Positions 1 through 12,243 are shown, counted from the first letter of the stretch. The stretch: 64,000 nucleotides of DNA from Polytrichum commune (GCA_950295325.1 OX485803.1:67411554-67475553); one strand, 5' to 3'. Numbers and translations are program-made. The notes: a model not told the origin generated them from the sequence alone.

Positions 1-196
1 AAAGTCAATCATTGTCATATATAGACCAAAGTCTGCGTAGCTTTACAAATACCTTTTGGAAGAAGTAAACTAACTGCAAGGAAGGAGTCAAGAAAATAAC
101 AAGAACACCTTAATGCAAAACTAGTAATATATGCACACACTCCAATGAGTGGACAACAGATTTGAAGGGACAAGCTTTGTATTTAGGTCATCTAAC

Positions 197-3100
197 CTTT
201 TAAGGTGCTGATGTTTGCCCATGAGATGTCAAAAATAAAAACTCCTTGTGCAGCCTGCAATTCCGAATAGGTTGTCAGGTAGTCCTGATACAATATCTGA
301 TTTGATAATATGTTTGTGCTTTTCAACAAATCTGGATCGTCTCTACAAACAGGTACGCCATCCCTAGTGATCTGGACTGTGCAGTCAATGTAGTCAGCAC
401 CATCGGCTATTGCATGTGAGTAAGCTGACTTTGTAGAGCCCGGGAAGTCTCCACTTGCACCATTGTGAGATATAACTAAAGGTTGTTTCACTGCCCCACC
501 TGTGCTAACCGCTGCTGTAGAAAGAAATGTCAATTTCAATCGTCAGATGTTTGATCCTTGTTTTGAGGGTGTGCGGGGGTTCAAAGATCAAATACTCATA
601 GACAAGATTGTTGGAGCCTGGAACTTTGCCGCCTCTAATCATAGGCCGCTTTGATTTTTCTATCACCCTACACACATTGCCAGATCGTTTATCGCTAGTT
701 TGTGTTAATACTCATTTTGAGGACTCATCTATAACTCAGACGATGGGTTGGCGAAGCCACTACAGTACAGGTGATGCGCTTCAGAAAATCTGGCGAGAAA
801 GATCGTGATCCTTCTAGCTCAGCCACTTGTGATGTGTACAAGATGTATGCAGATGGTAGAGGTTGTAGGATTAGTGCAGCGTACTTCCCATTGACTTTTT
901 ACTCCGCAATTCTTGGTGCTTAAAATGTACAAGTAGTGGCATACCTTTCATTAGTGATGTTGCAAGCTGATAGCCTTCTGGGTAGCAATCTGCACACGGG
1001 TAAGGCCACAGTTATAGCTCATTAAGAAATATGAAATTCCGATGCAGACCCACCGCCTCACCGCAAGTTATTTGAATGTAAAACTGGAGTATTTCTTCTT
1101 AATCTAAACTCTTGCATGTCTACGAGTGGCAGCTCAAACCCTAAGGGCGTCTGGTCGTTGTGAACTTACTTATAGCTTCCGAGGCACTAGTTGGAAAGTC
1201 CGTTAGAAAACCATCCACATTGAAAGTGTTTCCAATGTAGTCCACATACTCTCGAACAGGATCGTAACTGTAATTGAAGCTTGAGGGATAGTCATCATTC
1301 GCAAATCTGTACACAAAAACTTCTAGATTTGCCTTGTGCGCAGCTTGAACGAGATTTGTTGGAGATTGCACGTAATTTGTATTGTTATCCACGGAAAAAA
1401 TAAGTTCCTTACGAACCAAGATTCCTGTGGCAAAGGTCGCGATACTGGTCAAGTTCTGCAGCAATTCTCCGTATGTAGTGTTGGTGCTCTCCTCAACTAG
1501 GTCTGATTGCAGAACCTTAAAGATAAGACTTGTTTTGCTCTTAGCAGCCGTGTTTCGCAGCAGTCTCAGGATGCCGACCTCAGTCGCTGATAAAAAGGAA
1601 GGCCGATGAGATCCCAAAAAGGTTGTCAGATAACTCGCCAAACTGTTCCTTCCCGGATGTTGCTGGTAGAAAGTTGGATACTACACACCGAATTCAATCA
1701 TCAAAAATTTGATACGAGCCAACACCGTGGCAAAAAATACATTCAAGGATAATTAACCTCAAGAATTATAGGAAATATTATTGATTGTTGTTATTGTAAA
1801 ATTTTATAGATCTCTCAATCACCTTCTGTTCAATTATAGACACACGGGGACTGCCATATGGGCCAAAGGGTTGTACCTCGACATTCACCCAAAGGTATAA
1901 CGGTGTTCCAGGAGGAGCTTGACTAAGCGATACGCTGACATTTTCAGGAGTCGATAGATAATCCAATCCATCGAAAAGAGGTGAGCGAGAATTGACTGAT
2001 TGAATTGCTGCAAACAACAAATAAACTCAATCACAATTATTTACTCTGATCAACAAGCAATGCAGTCACCAAGTTTGAGGGTACAAGTTTACCAGCCAGC
2101 CATGTTCATGATTTGCTACCTGAATGGCACTCGAATCCATTTCGACCCACTGTCGGAGCAAAACATGACATTCATGATACTCTAAAGTTGGCAAAACTTG
2201 GCAACAATAATCTAAATTTGGTAAATTTGAACAGAATCTCTGCAATGTTAGTAAGTGTATTCCAAAAGGAGTTGCTTCACAAACTTTATGACAGCGTTAT
2301 TTGGCAGAAGTATATTGCATGTCCAGCCTCGGTGTGCTACTTAGCACTCAACAAAGATATTAACTACAGTGCTCCATCGACTCCAGGTTTAGGTTTTGCA
2401 AATGGATGCTCACATACCTGTCGTATTTACAAGTAGTTGCGTCTGCGTATAATCCACTGAGAAGTAGCCATGTACAGCTTCTCCACGAATGGTGTAAGAA
2501 CTAGGATTGAGATTGGTCACGTTTGTACTGTCTGCTAGATTCCAGCCAGTGCGACAAATACCTTGACTGTCCTTAGTCAATTGGAGGTCACAAAGAAGCG
2601 CGAGCGGAAGTGCACTGGAATTCGCAGCATCTGCGTATGCAGTGTAGGTTTGATCTGGATAAATGCCTGATGAACCGCCATTGGCGATTATAATAGGTGC
2701 ACTTTCTGCACAGCAATGATATTACACATCTGTTAGAAGAAAAAATGATCCTCATCAACTTTCACTGTCAATTGGCAATCCAATGTCTCTAAAGTGGATC
2801 GGGTTAAGCCAGACTTTCACTTGTAAACGTAATTGCAGTGAAGAGTGCAGAAGTTTTCATTATTGTCCAAGGGTGAAGGTAGATGAGAGTCAAGGGGATT
2901 ATGAGTGCCGTATACAGTGATAGGGACATACTTCCTAAACAAAATTATGTCTCGATTCGCAGCGTTTACAATATTTGCGATACCAGGTGGCACCCGAGTG
3001 CAGCTGCTGGATAGGAATAACAGTTCGATAGGACTGCTCAAGACTGAGAGAAAAATGCCTCTTAGACTCTTAGACTCCTTCAATGTATTTAGTTTACATA

Positions 3101-4282
3101 CAATGCCACCAGAAATATCTTGAGATTGCAGATTGCCTCTCTCTTGAGTGAACGCTTTGAATTTCCGTGATCCAGCAGATATTCCAACTGATGCAATGAC
3201 CTACAACAGAATCCACACTTATTACATCATATTTCACTTTGAAGTTACTTCAACTTTCTAGGAACGCCTCTTATAACAACTTCCATTGACTAACACCTTA
3301 CACTGAGGAGAGCTTCTAGGAGAGCTCCCAGTATCCACTTCCGAATTAAGGTCCATCTGTGGTACACGAACTTTACCAAATGATACTGTCAGCTCCCATA
3401 TATACCTATATGCCTCATGTACCACTGACAAGCTGCAAGTCCGTCACCTTGCCGCATTGCTACAGCAGTCTTGGATAACAACAGTCTGAAAAGACTACTA
3501 AAGGCTGAGAAAGGAATATCACTTAGACTCCTTAATTGTATCCATTATACAGAATGCCACCAGGTATATCTCGTAATTGCAGATTTCCTCGCTTTGGACT
3601 GAACGCGTTCAGGGATCCAACGGATATTCCGACCGATGTGATGACCTACAATAGAGTCTAGACCTACTCCATCATATTTCACCTGGACATTACTTCAAGT
3701 TTTTAGGAACGCCTCTCACAACTTGCATTGGTTTACACCTTACGCTGAACAGTAGAACAGTTTTTAGCAACCACGTACGAATTAATGTCCGTTTGTTGTA
3801 CACGAACTTACTAAATGACACTCTCAGCTTGGATATGTAGTTATATGCCCCAATTTATCACTACTACCTCTGCTCCACAAGCTGCAAGTGCATCATATTG
3901 CCGAAATGTTGCTACACAATGACCACAATGACCTCAGACTACACGTAACTCGACCTCTCATGAACCAATCGCAGGCGAGCACTCACTTGCCATCCTATAC
4001 CACTAGCCAACAGAGACTATTCGAAACCCCTCCCTGGACTTATACACTTGGTCCCCTGTATCAACGCCACAACCGAAAAACTTAGCGCAACAAGCTACAT
4101 TGTACAGAACCGTACACCACGCGGCCTGTAAGCAGCCTCAACGAAGTCACACCATCTAGAGCTCACACTCCCAGCCACTTACTGTGCAATGTCTGCCATC
4201 CAAGGGTGGCATTGTATGCCAGATTTCCTCGAAAGAGAGCCAAAATGAGCAACAGAAACACCGCGTGGCCATAGAGCTCCAT
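197..4282 (-). CDS. GPI-anchored glycerophosphodiester phosphodiesterase-like protein (SHV3/GDPDL family), 5' part, runs off left edge
   Basis: SHV3/GDPDL proteins are plasma-membrane or wall-facing GPI proteins with two GDPD-like domains, needed for cellulose and pectin organisation; enzymatic activity is doubtful. Five exons are seen: 4183-4282, 2418-2705, 1823-2007, 1170-1662 and 197-514. Their phases (1,1,0,1,1) join without a stop and give 461 codons. Exon 1 encodes a signal peptide starting MELYGHAVFLLLILALF and ends at GWQTLH, matching the family's WQTL lead-in. Exon 2 opens domain 1 (IIIANGGSSGIYPD, CDLQLTKD). Exon 4 ends it (NYSYDPVREYV, VDGFLTDFPTSASEAI). Exon 5 opens domain 2 (PLVISHNGASGDFPG, GADYIDCTVQITRDG). 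The canonical HRG motif is absent in domain 1 and reads HNG in domain 2, in line with a degenerate family. The rest of domain 2, the GPI signal and the stop lie left of base 1. An upstream in-frame ATG at 4387 exists, but the signal peptide favours 4282. Confidence 0.9.
2990..3925. repeat. Tandem duplication, about 445 bp, 2.1 copies, in intron 1 of the GDPDL gene
   Basis: Unit A (about 2990-3429) and unit B (about 3430-3880) align with an offset of 445 bp, for example ggaacgcctc at 3261 and 3706. A third copy begins near 3880 (caagctgcaagt occurs at the start of unit B and again there). On the minus strand each unit carries an AG followed by a short open stretch translating to similar peptides (VGISAGS.. 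and VGISVGS..). The GDPDL reading frame joins exon 1 to exon 2 directly across this region, so it is intronic in that model. Confidence 0.8.
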
Positions 4283-5519
4283 GCTGTCCACCCGATGGGC
4301 AGGTCCCTGAGGATTAGAGACGATGCTGGAGGCGATCAGGAGGATGATTGCAGCTCGGTTTGGAAGTTTGCTGCCATAGCCATGCATGCTCTGTCTCTCC
4401 GCAGATTCGGCTGTTGGCTACAACAAGAGCACCGTGCGCTGGTCGATGATTATATCCTCTGGATTTAAGCTTCTGTTCGTCGGAAAGGGTTTGTGTCCAT
4501 TGGACGTAGAGGGATCTTCCCACGCCAGCACTGTGGTGCCATAGGCGACGTTGAGCGGATGAATGCACGGCTCTCGACCGTGAAATAAACTTCATTCGTC
4601 TGACTGGTTGGATGAATCTTTCTTTGTTCACACCTGCATTGTGGGGAACCAGCTATTCTTTGACACACTTCTATAAATTGCTTGGGTCAGTTAAACATCA
4701 TCACAAACATCATCATATACGTCGTCATATTTTGGTATGTCGCCAATGTCCGGGGAGAACTGGTATTTAGTGTAATCGCAGCCGATTGGTTTTGTGAAAA
4801 GTCCGGTTGAATTGGGAAAGTGGAGGATGTGAACCGGTGCTTTAAAAAAAGAAAAAACGGATTTCAACCAGCAACCATTTTGAGGAGGAGGATTCTACCG
4901 AGATGAATTGTGAAATAGGTGGATTTCATTCGGTTTGATTCATCTAGGGTTGGATATCATCCGGTTTTATTGATGACATGGTGGATTTTAGAATAGATGT
5001 AAAGTAGTGCATGTAGGACATCATGGTCTGTCCTCATCATAACCTAAACCCTAGACATTATCTTTGATGCGACCTTTCTTTCATTAGCAAGTGCGTCAAT
5101 GAGTTTGAACTCTAAAAGTGCGCCACTGTGCCACATTCATTGTCTTCATTTTGTCCATTATAGGCTTGTAGCAATTTGCTGAATGGCGAACATGCGAAGC
5201 TTTTGCTTCATTATTGCATTTCATTGTTGACGGTTGGTTTAGGGTTTAGCTACTACCTCTTCCTTCTTGCTAATTTCGCTATTTCGTTGCCGCATGTCTT
5301 TCATGTTTTTGTCGCATTTCAGTTCCACATTCCTTTTTGTAGCTCAAGCAATTTCTTCAAATTCACGGTTGCTTGCGGAAATCTCTTTGCAAGCAATTTG
5401 CTTGTCGATTGCAAAGCTAGGAAGTCGATGTCATGCCTACTTTTTAGATCGGACACGAAACTTGAAGCCTTGAACAAAATCGATGTCATGCGTGTTTCTT
5501 AAATCACACATGGAAGTGT
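4283..5519. other. Presumed 5' leader and promoter side of the GDPDL gene, then unassigned sequence
   Basis: The minus-strand start of the GDPDL gene is at 4282, so its leader and promoter should lie just to the right. Open frames at 4184-4668 overlap the signal-peptide exon or this leader and resemble nothing known. I see no clear TATA box in a fitting position. Nothing else is supported up to 5519. Confidence 0.4.
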
Positions 5520-5639
5520 TGCAATCGAAGTCATTAAACAAGAGGCGTTGCGATCCCATTGAACACCAATATGCTATAGTTACCTTAAAGGTGAAGCATT
5601 GTTTTTGTTTAGAATTTAAGTATGTGTTGGTTCTGATGG
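5520..5639. repeat. Segment duplicated at 7360-7475 (left copy)
   Basis: The stretch around ggcgttgcgatcc, aacaccaat and gtttttgtttag recurs, in the same order and orientation, at about 7360-7475. The left copy is interrupted at its right end by the hAT MITE. The two copies bracket the MITE and the 60-bp tandem array. Confidence 0.65.
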
Positions 5640-5647
5640 GTTGGTTG

Positions 5648-6124
5648 CAGAGCCCAACATTTTCCTTTTTACTTGCACCCATACCCAGACCATGCCCATC
5701 AGCAGTGACCTATGCCCACCCATGCCCACCCATAGTATGACATGTGCGCACCCATGCCCACACATAGCATGACATGTGCCCACCCATGCCCACCCATGCC
5801 CACCCATGTTATTCAAATTGCGCCCATGTATTCAAAAATTGTGTAATGTGTATTGTGTAATTGTGTAATGTGTCTTGTATGATTGTGTAATTGTGCCCCA
5901 CCCATGCCCACCCATGCCCACCCATTATAATATCAAACCCATGCCCACTCATGAACAATAATATCACAGTCATGCCCACCCATGAACAATAATATCGCAG
6001 CCATGCCCACCCATACCCACCCATGAACAATAATATTGCACCCATGCCCACCCAAAACCCATGGGCATGGGTGGATATGGGCATGGGCATGGGCATGGGT
6101 ATGGGCACCCAATGCAGGGCTCTG
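5648..6124. mobile_element. Non-autonomous hAT-type MITE carrying a CCCACCCATG minisatellite, copy 1 (477 bp)
   Basis: The element begins CAGAGCCC and ends GGGCTCTG. It is flanked by a perfect 8-bp direct repeat gttggttg (5640-5647 and 6125-6132), the target-site length of hAT transposons. Subterminal motifs CCCATACCCA and CATGCCCA occur on both sides in opposite orientation, as expected of transposase-binding repeats. The middle holds runs of a 10-bp unit CCCACCCATG separated by AT-rich spacers. Open frames through it (runs of His, Gly, Trp and Val) are products of the repeat. A shorter second copy lies at 27991-28316. Confidence 0.9.
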
Positions 6125-6472
6125 GTTGGTTGTGGGCTCGTGGGGTCGAATTGCAAGAGTTGAGGGTGTTTAAGTGTATTGGATTTACATCGTTCTGATG
6201 GAGGTTGGACGTGGTTGTGATGACATAGGGAGGAGTGGAGGAGGATCCCTAGACTGTGGGGTTGAAGATTTGGGACACCATCACCGCATAGCTTGTTGAT
6301 TCCATAACTCTAGTTCTTCCTATTGCAGCTACCTCAAATTATATTGAACACACAAAATCTAGTGGCTAGCAACCAAGGTGTCTCTTAGTAATTCCGTGGA
6401 TGGTATGTTTCCTCACTCTCTCCCACCACATCCATTGTTGTTGTTGTCGTCGTCCACAATCTTTTATGAAGT

Positions 6473-7330
6473 TATTTTGCCATGGAATGGTTGCCACATT
6501 TCTTTTTCGATTCAATCAAGTCCTATTGGAGGTGTTTTGCTATGGGATAAGTTGCTACATTCTTTGGGGGATTTAAACAAGTCTTTTGAAATGTGTTTTG
6601 TTGAGGAAAAGTTGCCAAATTTCATTTTATTATGGGTTCAATTCATTTTTTAAGAAGGTATTTGCTAAGGAAATGTTGTAATTGTTGTATTGGATTCAAT
6701 CAAGTCTCTTTGATGGTATTTTACCAAGGAGAGGTTGTTACATTTATTTTTGGTTTCAATCAAGGGTTTATAAAGGTATTTTTCCTAGGAAAAGTTGTCA
6801 CATTTAGATTTGGGTTCAATCAAGTCCCTCTAAAGGTATTTTGCATGGTAAAGGTTGTCACATTTGGTTTTTGAATTTAATCAAGTCCCTCCGAAGGTAT
6901 GTTCCCTAATGAGGGTTGCGAAACTTCTATTTGTGTGGATTCAACCATGTCTTTGTGAAGGTATATTGCATAATAAGGGTTGTCACTTTTTTTGGGGTGT
7001 GAATTCAAATAAGTCTCTCCATGTCTTTGTGAAGGTATCTTGTCTAATAAGGTTGCCATATTTTTACGTGGATTTATGTAAGTTTCTTTAAATGATGTTA
7101 TTTGGTAAAGTTGCCATATTTTTTCAGTATGGAATCAACCTAGTCTTTGGAGATATATTGCCAACGAAAGGTTGTCATATTTTGATTGGGATCCAATCGA
7201 GTCATTTTGAAGCTATTTTGCCAGGGAAACGTTGCTAGATACTTTTTGTTGAGGCTTAATCAAGTCTCTCTGAAGGTATTTTCTCATGGAAGGGTTGTCA
7301 CAATATTAATTTTGAATTTCATCCAGTAGC
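6473..7330. repeat. Degenerate tandem array, about 60-bp unit, about 14 copies
   Basis: Successive units carry attttgccaaggaaaggttg, then a T-rich stretch, then ttcaatcaagtc, then tctnnnnaaggt. Unit lengths run mostly 56-74 bp. Because about 60 bp equals 20 codons, parts of the array read as 20-residue repeats (FNQVPLKVF..GKVVTF), but no frame stays open through the whole array. I call it a minisatellite, not a gene. Confidence 0.85.
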
Positions 7331-7359
7331 ACTCAGCCTTCAATCAGGAGGCATTGCGA

Positions 7360-7475
7360 TCAGGAGGCTCTGCGATCAATTGGAAGGCGTTGCGATCCTA
7401 ATAAACACCAATCTGCTCGAGTTCTTTTTGAAGGTAGAAAATTATTTTTGTTTAGGATTTTGGTGTGTGTTGAAT
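7360..7475. repeat. Segment duplicated at 5520-5639 (right copy)
   Basis: This matches the left copy around the gcgttgcgatcc, aacaccaat and tttgtttagga motifs. It lies immediately right of the 60-bp array. A local TTGCGATC motif is additionally triplicated here (aggaggcattgcgatc, aggaggctctgcgatc, ggaaggcgttgcgatc). Confidence 0.6.
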
Positions 7476-9805
7476 TTACATATTTGAAGTTTTTTCAAAA
7501 TCTAATGTGGTATTTGTTTTTATAAGATTTAGATGGTAGCCAACAAAAGACAAAAGACTTTGGCGGATTTTTATCAATGAACTTTGGAACCAACCTAATA
7601 ACTTCTAATTCTAACTCATCAGATGTAGATAACAAAGTTGCAGATGAGGGTTGTTGTGGAAAGATAAATGGTTACAAAATTATGATAGGTTGCAATTTAA
7701 TAATGAACTTGGAATAATATACTATAAAATCAACAAATAATCAAGAAGAAAATGTTTTCTTGTAACATCGTGATTTATTAATTTAAAGATTTCAGCCCTA
7801 TAAGACCATGCCAATACAGGGGAGCACCAAAAATTTTCATAGGTTACACAAAGTGGAAGTAGAAAAATAAAAAGAATAATAGCATAATCGATAAGGACTT
7901 GTGATGAAGTGTTAATGACACTTTTCAAAACAACGCATTATGTAGATAAATAAAATCTTCATTTTAATAATTTATTTATTTTATGTGCTTTATTTTTTCC
8001 ATAAATTCCATCATAACTACAAAAATATATCATGATATCAAGACTTGTGCATATATATTAATATGTACATCTAATGTTATTCAAAGAAAAATATATGATA
8101 GGGTTAGATATTCACAATTTGTTGACGACATAATGGACGAATAAACCGATATTTATGTTTTGGAACATTTGGTTGTTTTTGTTACTTTTATTGAAGATGA
8201 TATTTTAATTTGTATTTTTTTAGGTTTGCTACATATTCCAGGAGGTATGAAGGATACTACTATGTTATATGAATTGATATTAATTTTTATGAATCAGTGG
8301 GATTGCATCAAACAAATCATCTATATTGATGTGATGTAAAATAAACACTCCCTTAAGTTTCAAGCCAAGGGGTTGGTTTGCGCACATATTAACAAATAAC
8401 AAATTTCAAATTCAGAAGCCCTGTGAATGAAAATGTTCTAATTAGCCCTCTTAAATGTCTAATTAGTCCAATATAAATGTAATTGCCGTACAATAGACAA
8501 CTTCGAGCCTTCTGATATAGTTATCATACTAAAATTATATACAATGGCCTAAACATTAATATGATTTTTAGAGAATTCTAATTATTTGAGAATTTTTTTA
8601 ATAAAAAATATGGTTTTTTTAGTTTTCTTACACAAATGTTCATAAAATATAATTAAATTTTTAAAATAAAATAAAATTAATTGGACCAAAAATTAATTTT
8701 AAAATGTACGCAAAAATATAAAGATTACAGAAAATAAACAATATATGAAGCCAGGGTGAAGTTATAAAGTTAGTAGTGCCAAAATAAAAGTTATTTCTTG
8801 GAAATGCCTATAACTTCTACAAAGAAATTATAGATTTTTGTAACACTAATTTTGTTGAATTTTTTCAAAAGTTATTAATGCATTTAAAATATATTAAAAT
8901 TGGACTTTAAATTAAGATGCAGTGAACTTTTGAAGTATTTGCTCCTTTCAATTCAGAAATAGTAATTTATGTTATATTGTATAAAAACTAATTATGTTTT
9001 ACTAACGAAGAGAAAGAAATTAGAATGTTATCTCGTCGCAAAAGACTTTAGACTTAATGAACTATAAAAAAACATTTTCATTAAATGATAAAAACACCTC
9101 ACTCTAACCTAAGAAATATTTACATTCAAAATTATTAAGTAGCTAAGAATGAGACCTTTGATTAATTATAAAGTTGATTAAGTCGGAAATAGTTGGGGTT
9201 AGAGAAGAGAAAGACTAGACTTAAACAAATTTGGATTTCCGAATGTCCGAGACCGAAAAGAAGTAGAAGCGTAAAAAAAATGCCTCAATGGAGTTCTTCG
9301 ACATCATTTAAATAATGTTGTTTTACGCAGCAATGTTAATTTTTTTGTTCATTTTTGTTTCGTCATGTACCCCTTTACATTGGATTTTCTTAGCCATGGT
9401 CGACCATTCTCGTCTAAATTTCATTTATTTTTTACTTACTAGTGTTAAAATATACTTACAAAAATAAATTTCACATTGTCGAGGCAAATCAACTATGTCA
9501 AATGGCATCTTGATAATCAATGTCGTTTATTCTATCCATTTGATTATTTTAGTGCTTAGCCATTTCGGATCCTTGAAATGTTCTAAATCTTAGCCTTATC
9601 AACTATTCATTTATTAAATGTAGTTTAGTCAATCCTAAAATAATGATCTAATAATTTATTTTCACTTATCTTTTTAGGATTTTACTTACGAAGTTAAATT
9701 TGAAATCTAAATTTATTCAACCAACCTAATATTTTTCTATCTAACTCTTATTTACCACTACTCTTAGATTAATTTTATGAAAAAAATCAAAATAATCATT
9801 CACAT
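7476..9805. other. AT-rich stretch, possible 5' part of a decayed hAT element
   Basis: No gene is supported here. At 7532 a short frame opens MVANKRQKTLADFYQ and stops; a basic stretch followed by LADFY is typical of the N-terminus of some hAT/TTF-type transposases. It could be the start of the element whose C-terminal half lies at 9806-10465. The rest shows only homopolymer-rich, stop-filled sequence. Confidence 0.3.
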
Positions 9806-10465
9806 GTGACGGAAATTTGCAATGAAATTGATGAATGTTTAAAAAATAAAATAATTTCAGTTCATTTAAATATTCATTGTGTTGCACATATAACTAATTT
9901 TGGTTCTCTAGATACTATAAGTAGTGCACCTTGTAAAATTTTGTCTACTTTGCTTGATAATTTAATTAATGACATTGATCGTCATTTTAGAAGATCTAGC
10001 AATGTAAAGACTCGTCTTAGTTATTTACAAAAAAAAATTATACAATGCATAAAAATCCTTAAAAAAATATCAAAAAATTAGATGGTTATCTAGGTGGTAG
10101 TCTGTCACAACATTATGTGATACTTTAGAGAGCATTTTGACATATTTCCATGATGTTAAAAATATTTTTGATGGTCCAAATGATGGTTCTAATTTTACAA
10201 GATTAAGGACATTAAAACACATACATTGCTTGTATTTTTTAAATAATCCTACAAAATTGCCTTCTATACATGTTGGTATGGAAAGTTGGGGTATCCCAGA
10301 GCTAGAAAGGCTTTGTAATTTTTTTAGTATAAATTTAAATATTAATGAGAAAGAATTTTATGCTTTAAAAATGTTGATGCTACCAAAAGAAGAATTTTTG
10401 GCTTTAAGGTACAAGTTTCTACAAAATGACATGATAAAAATTTTAATGATCTATGATCTATGATA
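9806..10465 (+). pseudogene. hAT-superfamily transposase relic (ZNF862/DUF4371-like)
   Basis: The translation contains IHCVAHITNF, the hAT signature around VHC.AH, then ISSAPCKILSTLLDNLINDI. At 10081-10110 a different frame gives RWLSRW, the family's tRWLSR motif, interrupted by a stop. It continues as LESILTYFHDVKNIF and HIHCLYFL in the frame from 10137. Stops and frame changes show that it is dead. Terminal repeats were not identified. It may belong to the same superfamily as the MITEs at 5648 and 27991, but no sequence link between them is shown. Confidence 0.75.
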
Positions 10466-10839
10466 AGTTGAAATCAATCATTTTTTGGAGAACATTATAA
10501 TCTTCATATTTTGTAGACATTGTTATAGTGCAATAACAAGTACCACTCAATGTCAACATGCATTTTTTAATTCAAAACTTTATTAAATGTAAGATTCATA
10601 ATAAATGAAACACAAAACATTTAGAATATATTATGCATGTTTCCATAGAAATCTTCATGGTGATCTTGATAACATACTAATGGAAACTATAATTTTGTGG
10701 AGGAACTTTACAAATTTTAGATGGTTGTTTTGACATCCACAAAGGCACCTTTCATGGTGTTTTCCTCTTGAAGGTGGAGATGTTATTGCTGATTTTGATA
10801 CTAACAGTTGATGAATTTCATATTTTATGTAGTTACACA
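10466..10839. other. Unassigned AT-rich sequence between the hAT and LINE relics
   Basis: No coding evidence is seen. The plus strand at 10690-10800 (FRWLF.. FPLEGGDVIADFD) might be decayed transposon coding sequence, but I cannot assign it. Confidence 0.3.
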
Positions 10840-11900
10840 ACAACCCCACAATACACAACAACACACCCTAATAAAACCATTTTAGATGAAATAGTTCACT
10901 TTATTATATAAAGAACTCAACCCACAACACTATACAAAGTAAGAGCACATGCAAACATCACAAGAAATGAAGAAGCCAACACACTTGCTAAAGAAGGTAC
11001 ATCAAAAGAACACTCCAACACCTCACAACCACATGTATTTGCCCACTCAACACTATACTACTACCAAAGAGACGATTGGCCGTTAATGGGAAAACCCCTA
11101 ACAAATGACCTATTAGATTCCTTGAAAAACATCTCATGAAATATGATAAGAATATAACTCTAGAATTGATCCCCATGATGTATCCCAACATAGATAAATT
11201 AATAGCCAATGAGAAAATAGATAATGAGCTATAAAATAAAAATTGGACAAACAAAAACATAAATGACTCTAAAAACATGTCTTCTAAAATTAAGACATGG
11301 TCAATACATGGGGAATGCCATGAAACATTTTTTCTTTGGCAGGTTAGCCTTCTCATCCATTACATGTCCCATTTGTAACTCTCCAAACCCTAATAAATGG
11401 CTACATGTACTTCTAAAGTGCAAGCAACACCACATACATGCCCTCCAATCCAAAAGACATAATAAAGTTGCGTAGGAATTAAGAAAACTTATAGTGGCAT
11501 CAAAAAAGTCAAGGTGATATGTTCTCATGAATGCATACACGTTCAATAATGACCTCCCAAAAAAACATTGTCCCCCCATGGCTATTACCTTGCACGTGTG
11601 TCCAACAAAGATGTCACTCCAATGCCATATTCAAACCATACCTTCGATATGTGAAAGGACTACTAGACCATTTCCCAACACCAATACCAACAAACAACGA
11701 ACCACTACCAATAAACACACAACTATTATAGCAACCCCAAGTACCCACCAACCAATAAATAATTAGCATTACAAAAGAATAAATGCCAACATTGGCTAAG
11801 AAATTATCACAACTTACGGTAGGGGTTGGTGGCCATATTTTCATGCCAAGTAACTTACATAGTAGATGCCACGTCACTTACATCACAATATAGTGCTCGT
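10840..11900 (+). pseudogene. LINE retrotransposon relic, 3' part: RNase H domain and C-terminal Cys/His region
   Basis: The plus strand reads THPNKTILDEIVHFII, then a stop, then KVRAHANITRNEEANTLAKEG, which closely follows the end of a LINE-type RNase H domain (VrAHtgItGNE.AD.LAkeGt). A Cys-rich motif follows at about 11355: CPICNSPNPNKWLHVLLKC, then HHIHALQSKRHNK. Further decayed sequence continues to about 11760. In-frame stops are frequent. The same domain order recurs at 37420-38270, so both are copies of one family. No reverse transcriptase core is visible here, which suggests 5' truncation. Confidence 0.75.
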
Positions 11901-11947
11901 ATGAGGTCATCAAGAATCAAACCCGGACCACTAAACATGTGATACTA

Positions 11948-12021
11948 ACCCTCAGATAGATAGATAGAAACTCCAATCCCTTTTTAGCAAGGGGCCGGCG
12001 TGAATAAAGTGTCCGTTCGTA
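11948..12021 (-). mobile_element. 3'-end fragment of the tRNA-derived SINE family
   Basis: The segment gatagatagatagaaactcc followed by ctttttagcaaggggccggc and gtgaataaagtgtccgttcg matches the 3' ends of the full SINEs at 28666-29034 and 32957-33325. The sequence beyond 12021 departs from the family. A diverged piece in the opposite orientation (actatagtgcccaccccgag) may lie at about 12190-12300. Confidence 0.7.
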
Positions 12022-12243
12022 AATACTAACCCTCGCATATAATGAACCACTGAGAAGTCCCATGACTCAGTGCCCACCTCACAAAGACTAGTGAACGTAT
12101 ACCCCTACAACACCGCAACACCACAACCACACTAACCCCACCAATAGAAATATCATCCAGTCACTGAGCTCCCATGGTCACTTTGGTTACCTTGGTTACT
12201 ATAGTGCCCACCCCGAGAGGAGTTAGTAGTCCTGCATCATTGA

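Noticed and set aside
5616-6156. Long minus-strand frames rich in Gly, His, Trp and Pro
   Set aside because: They are translations of the CCCACCCATG minisatellite inside the MITE, not genes.
6378-7091. Overlapping plus-strand frames with repeated FNQVPLKVF peptides
   Set aside because: They fall in the 60-bp tandem array, change frame repeatedly and have no gene context.
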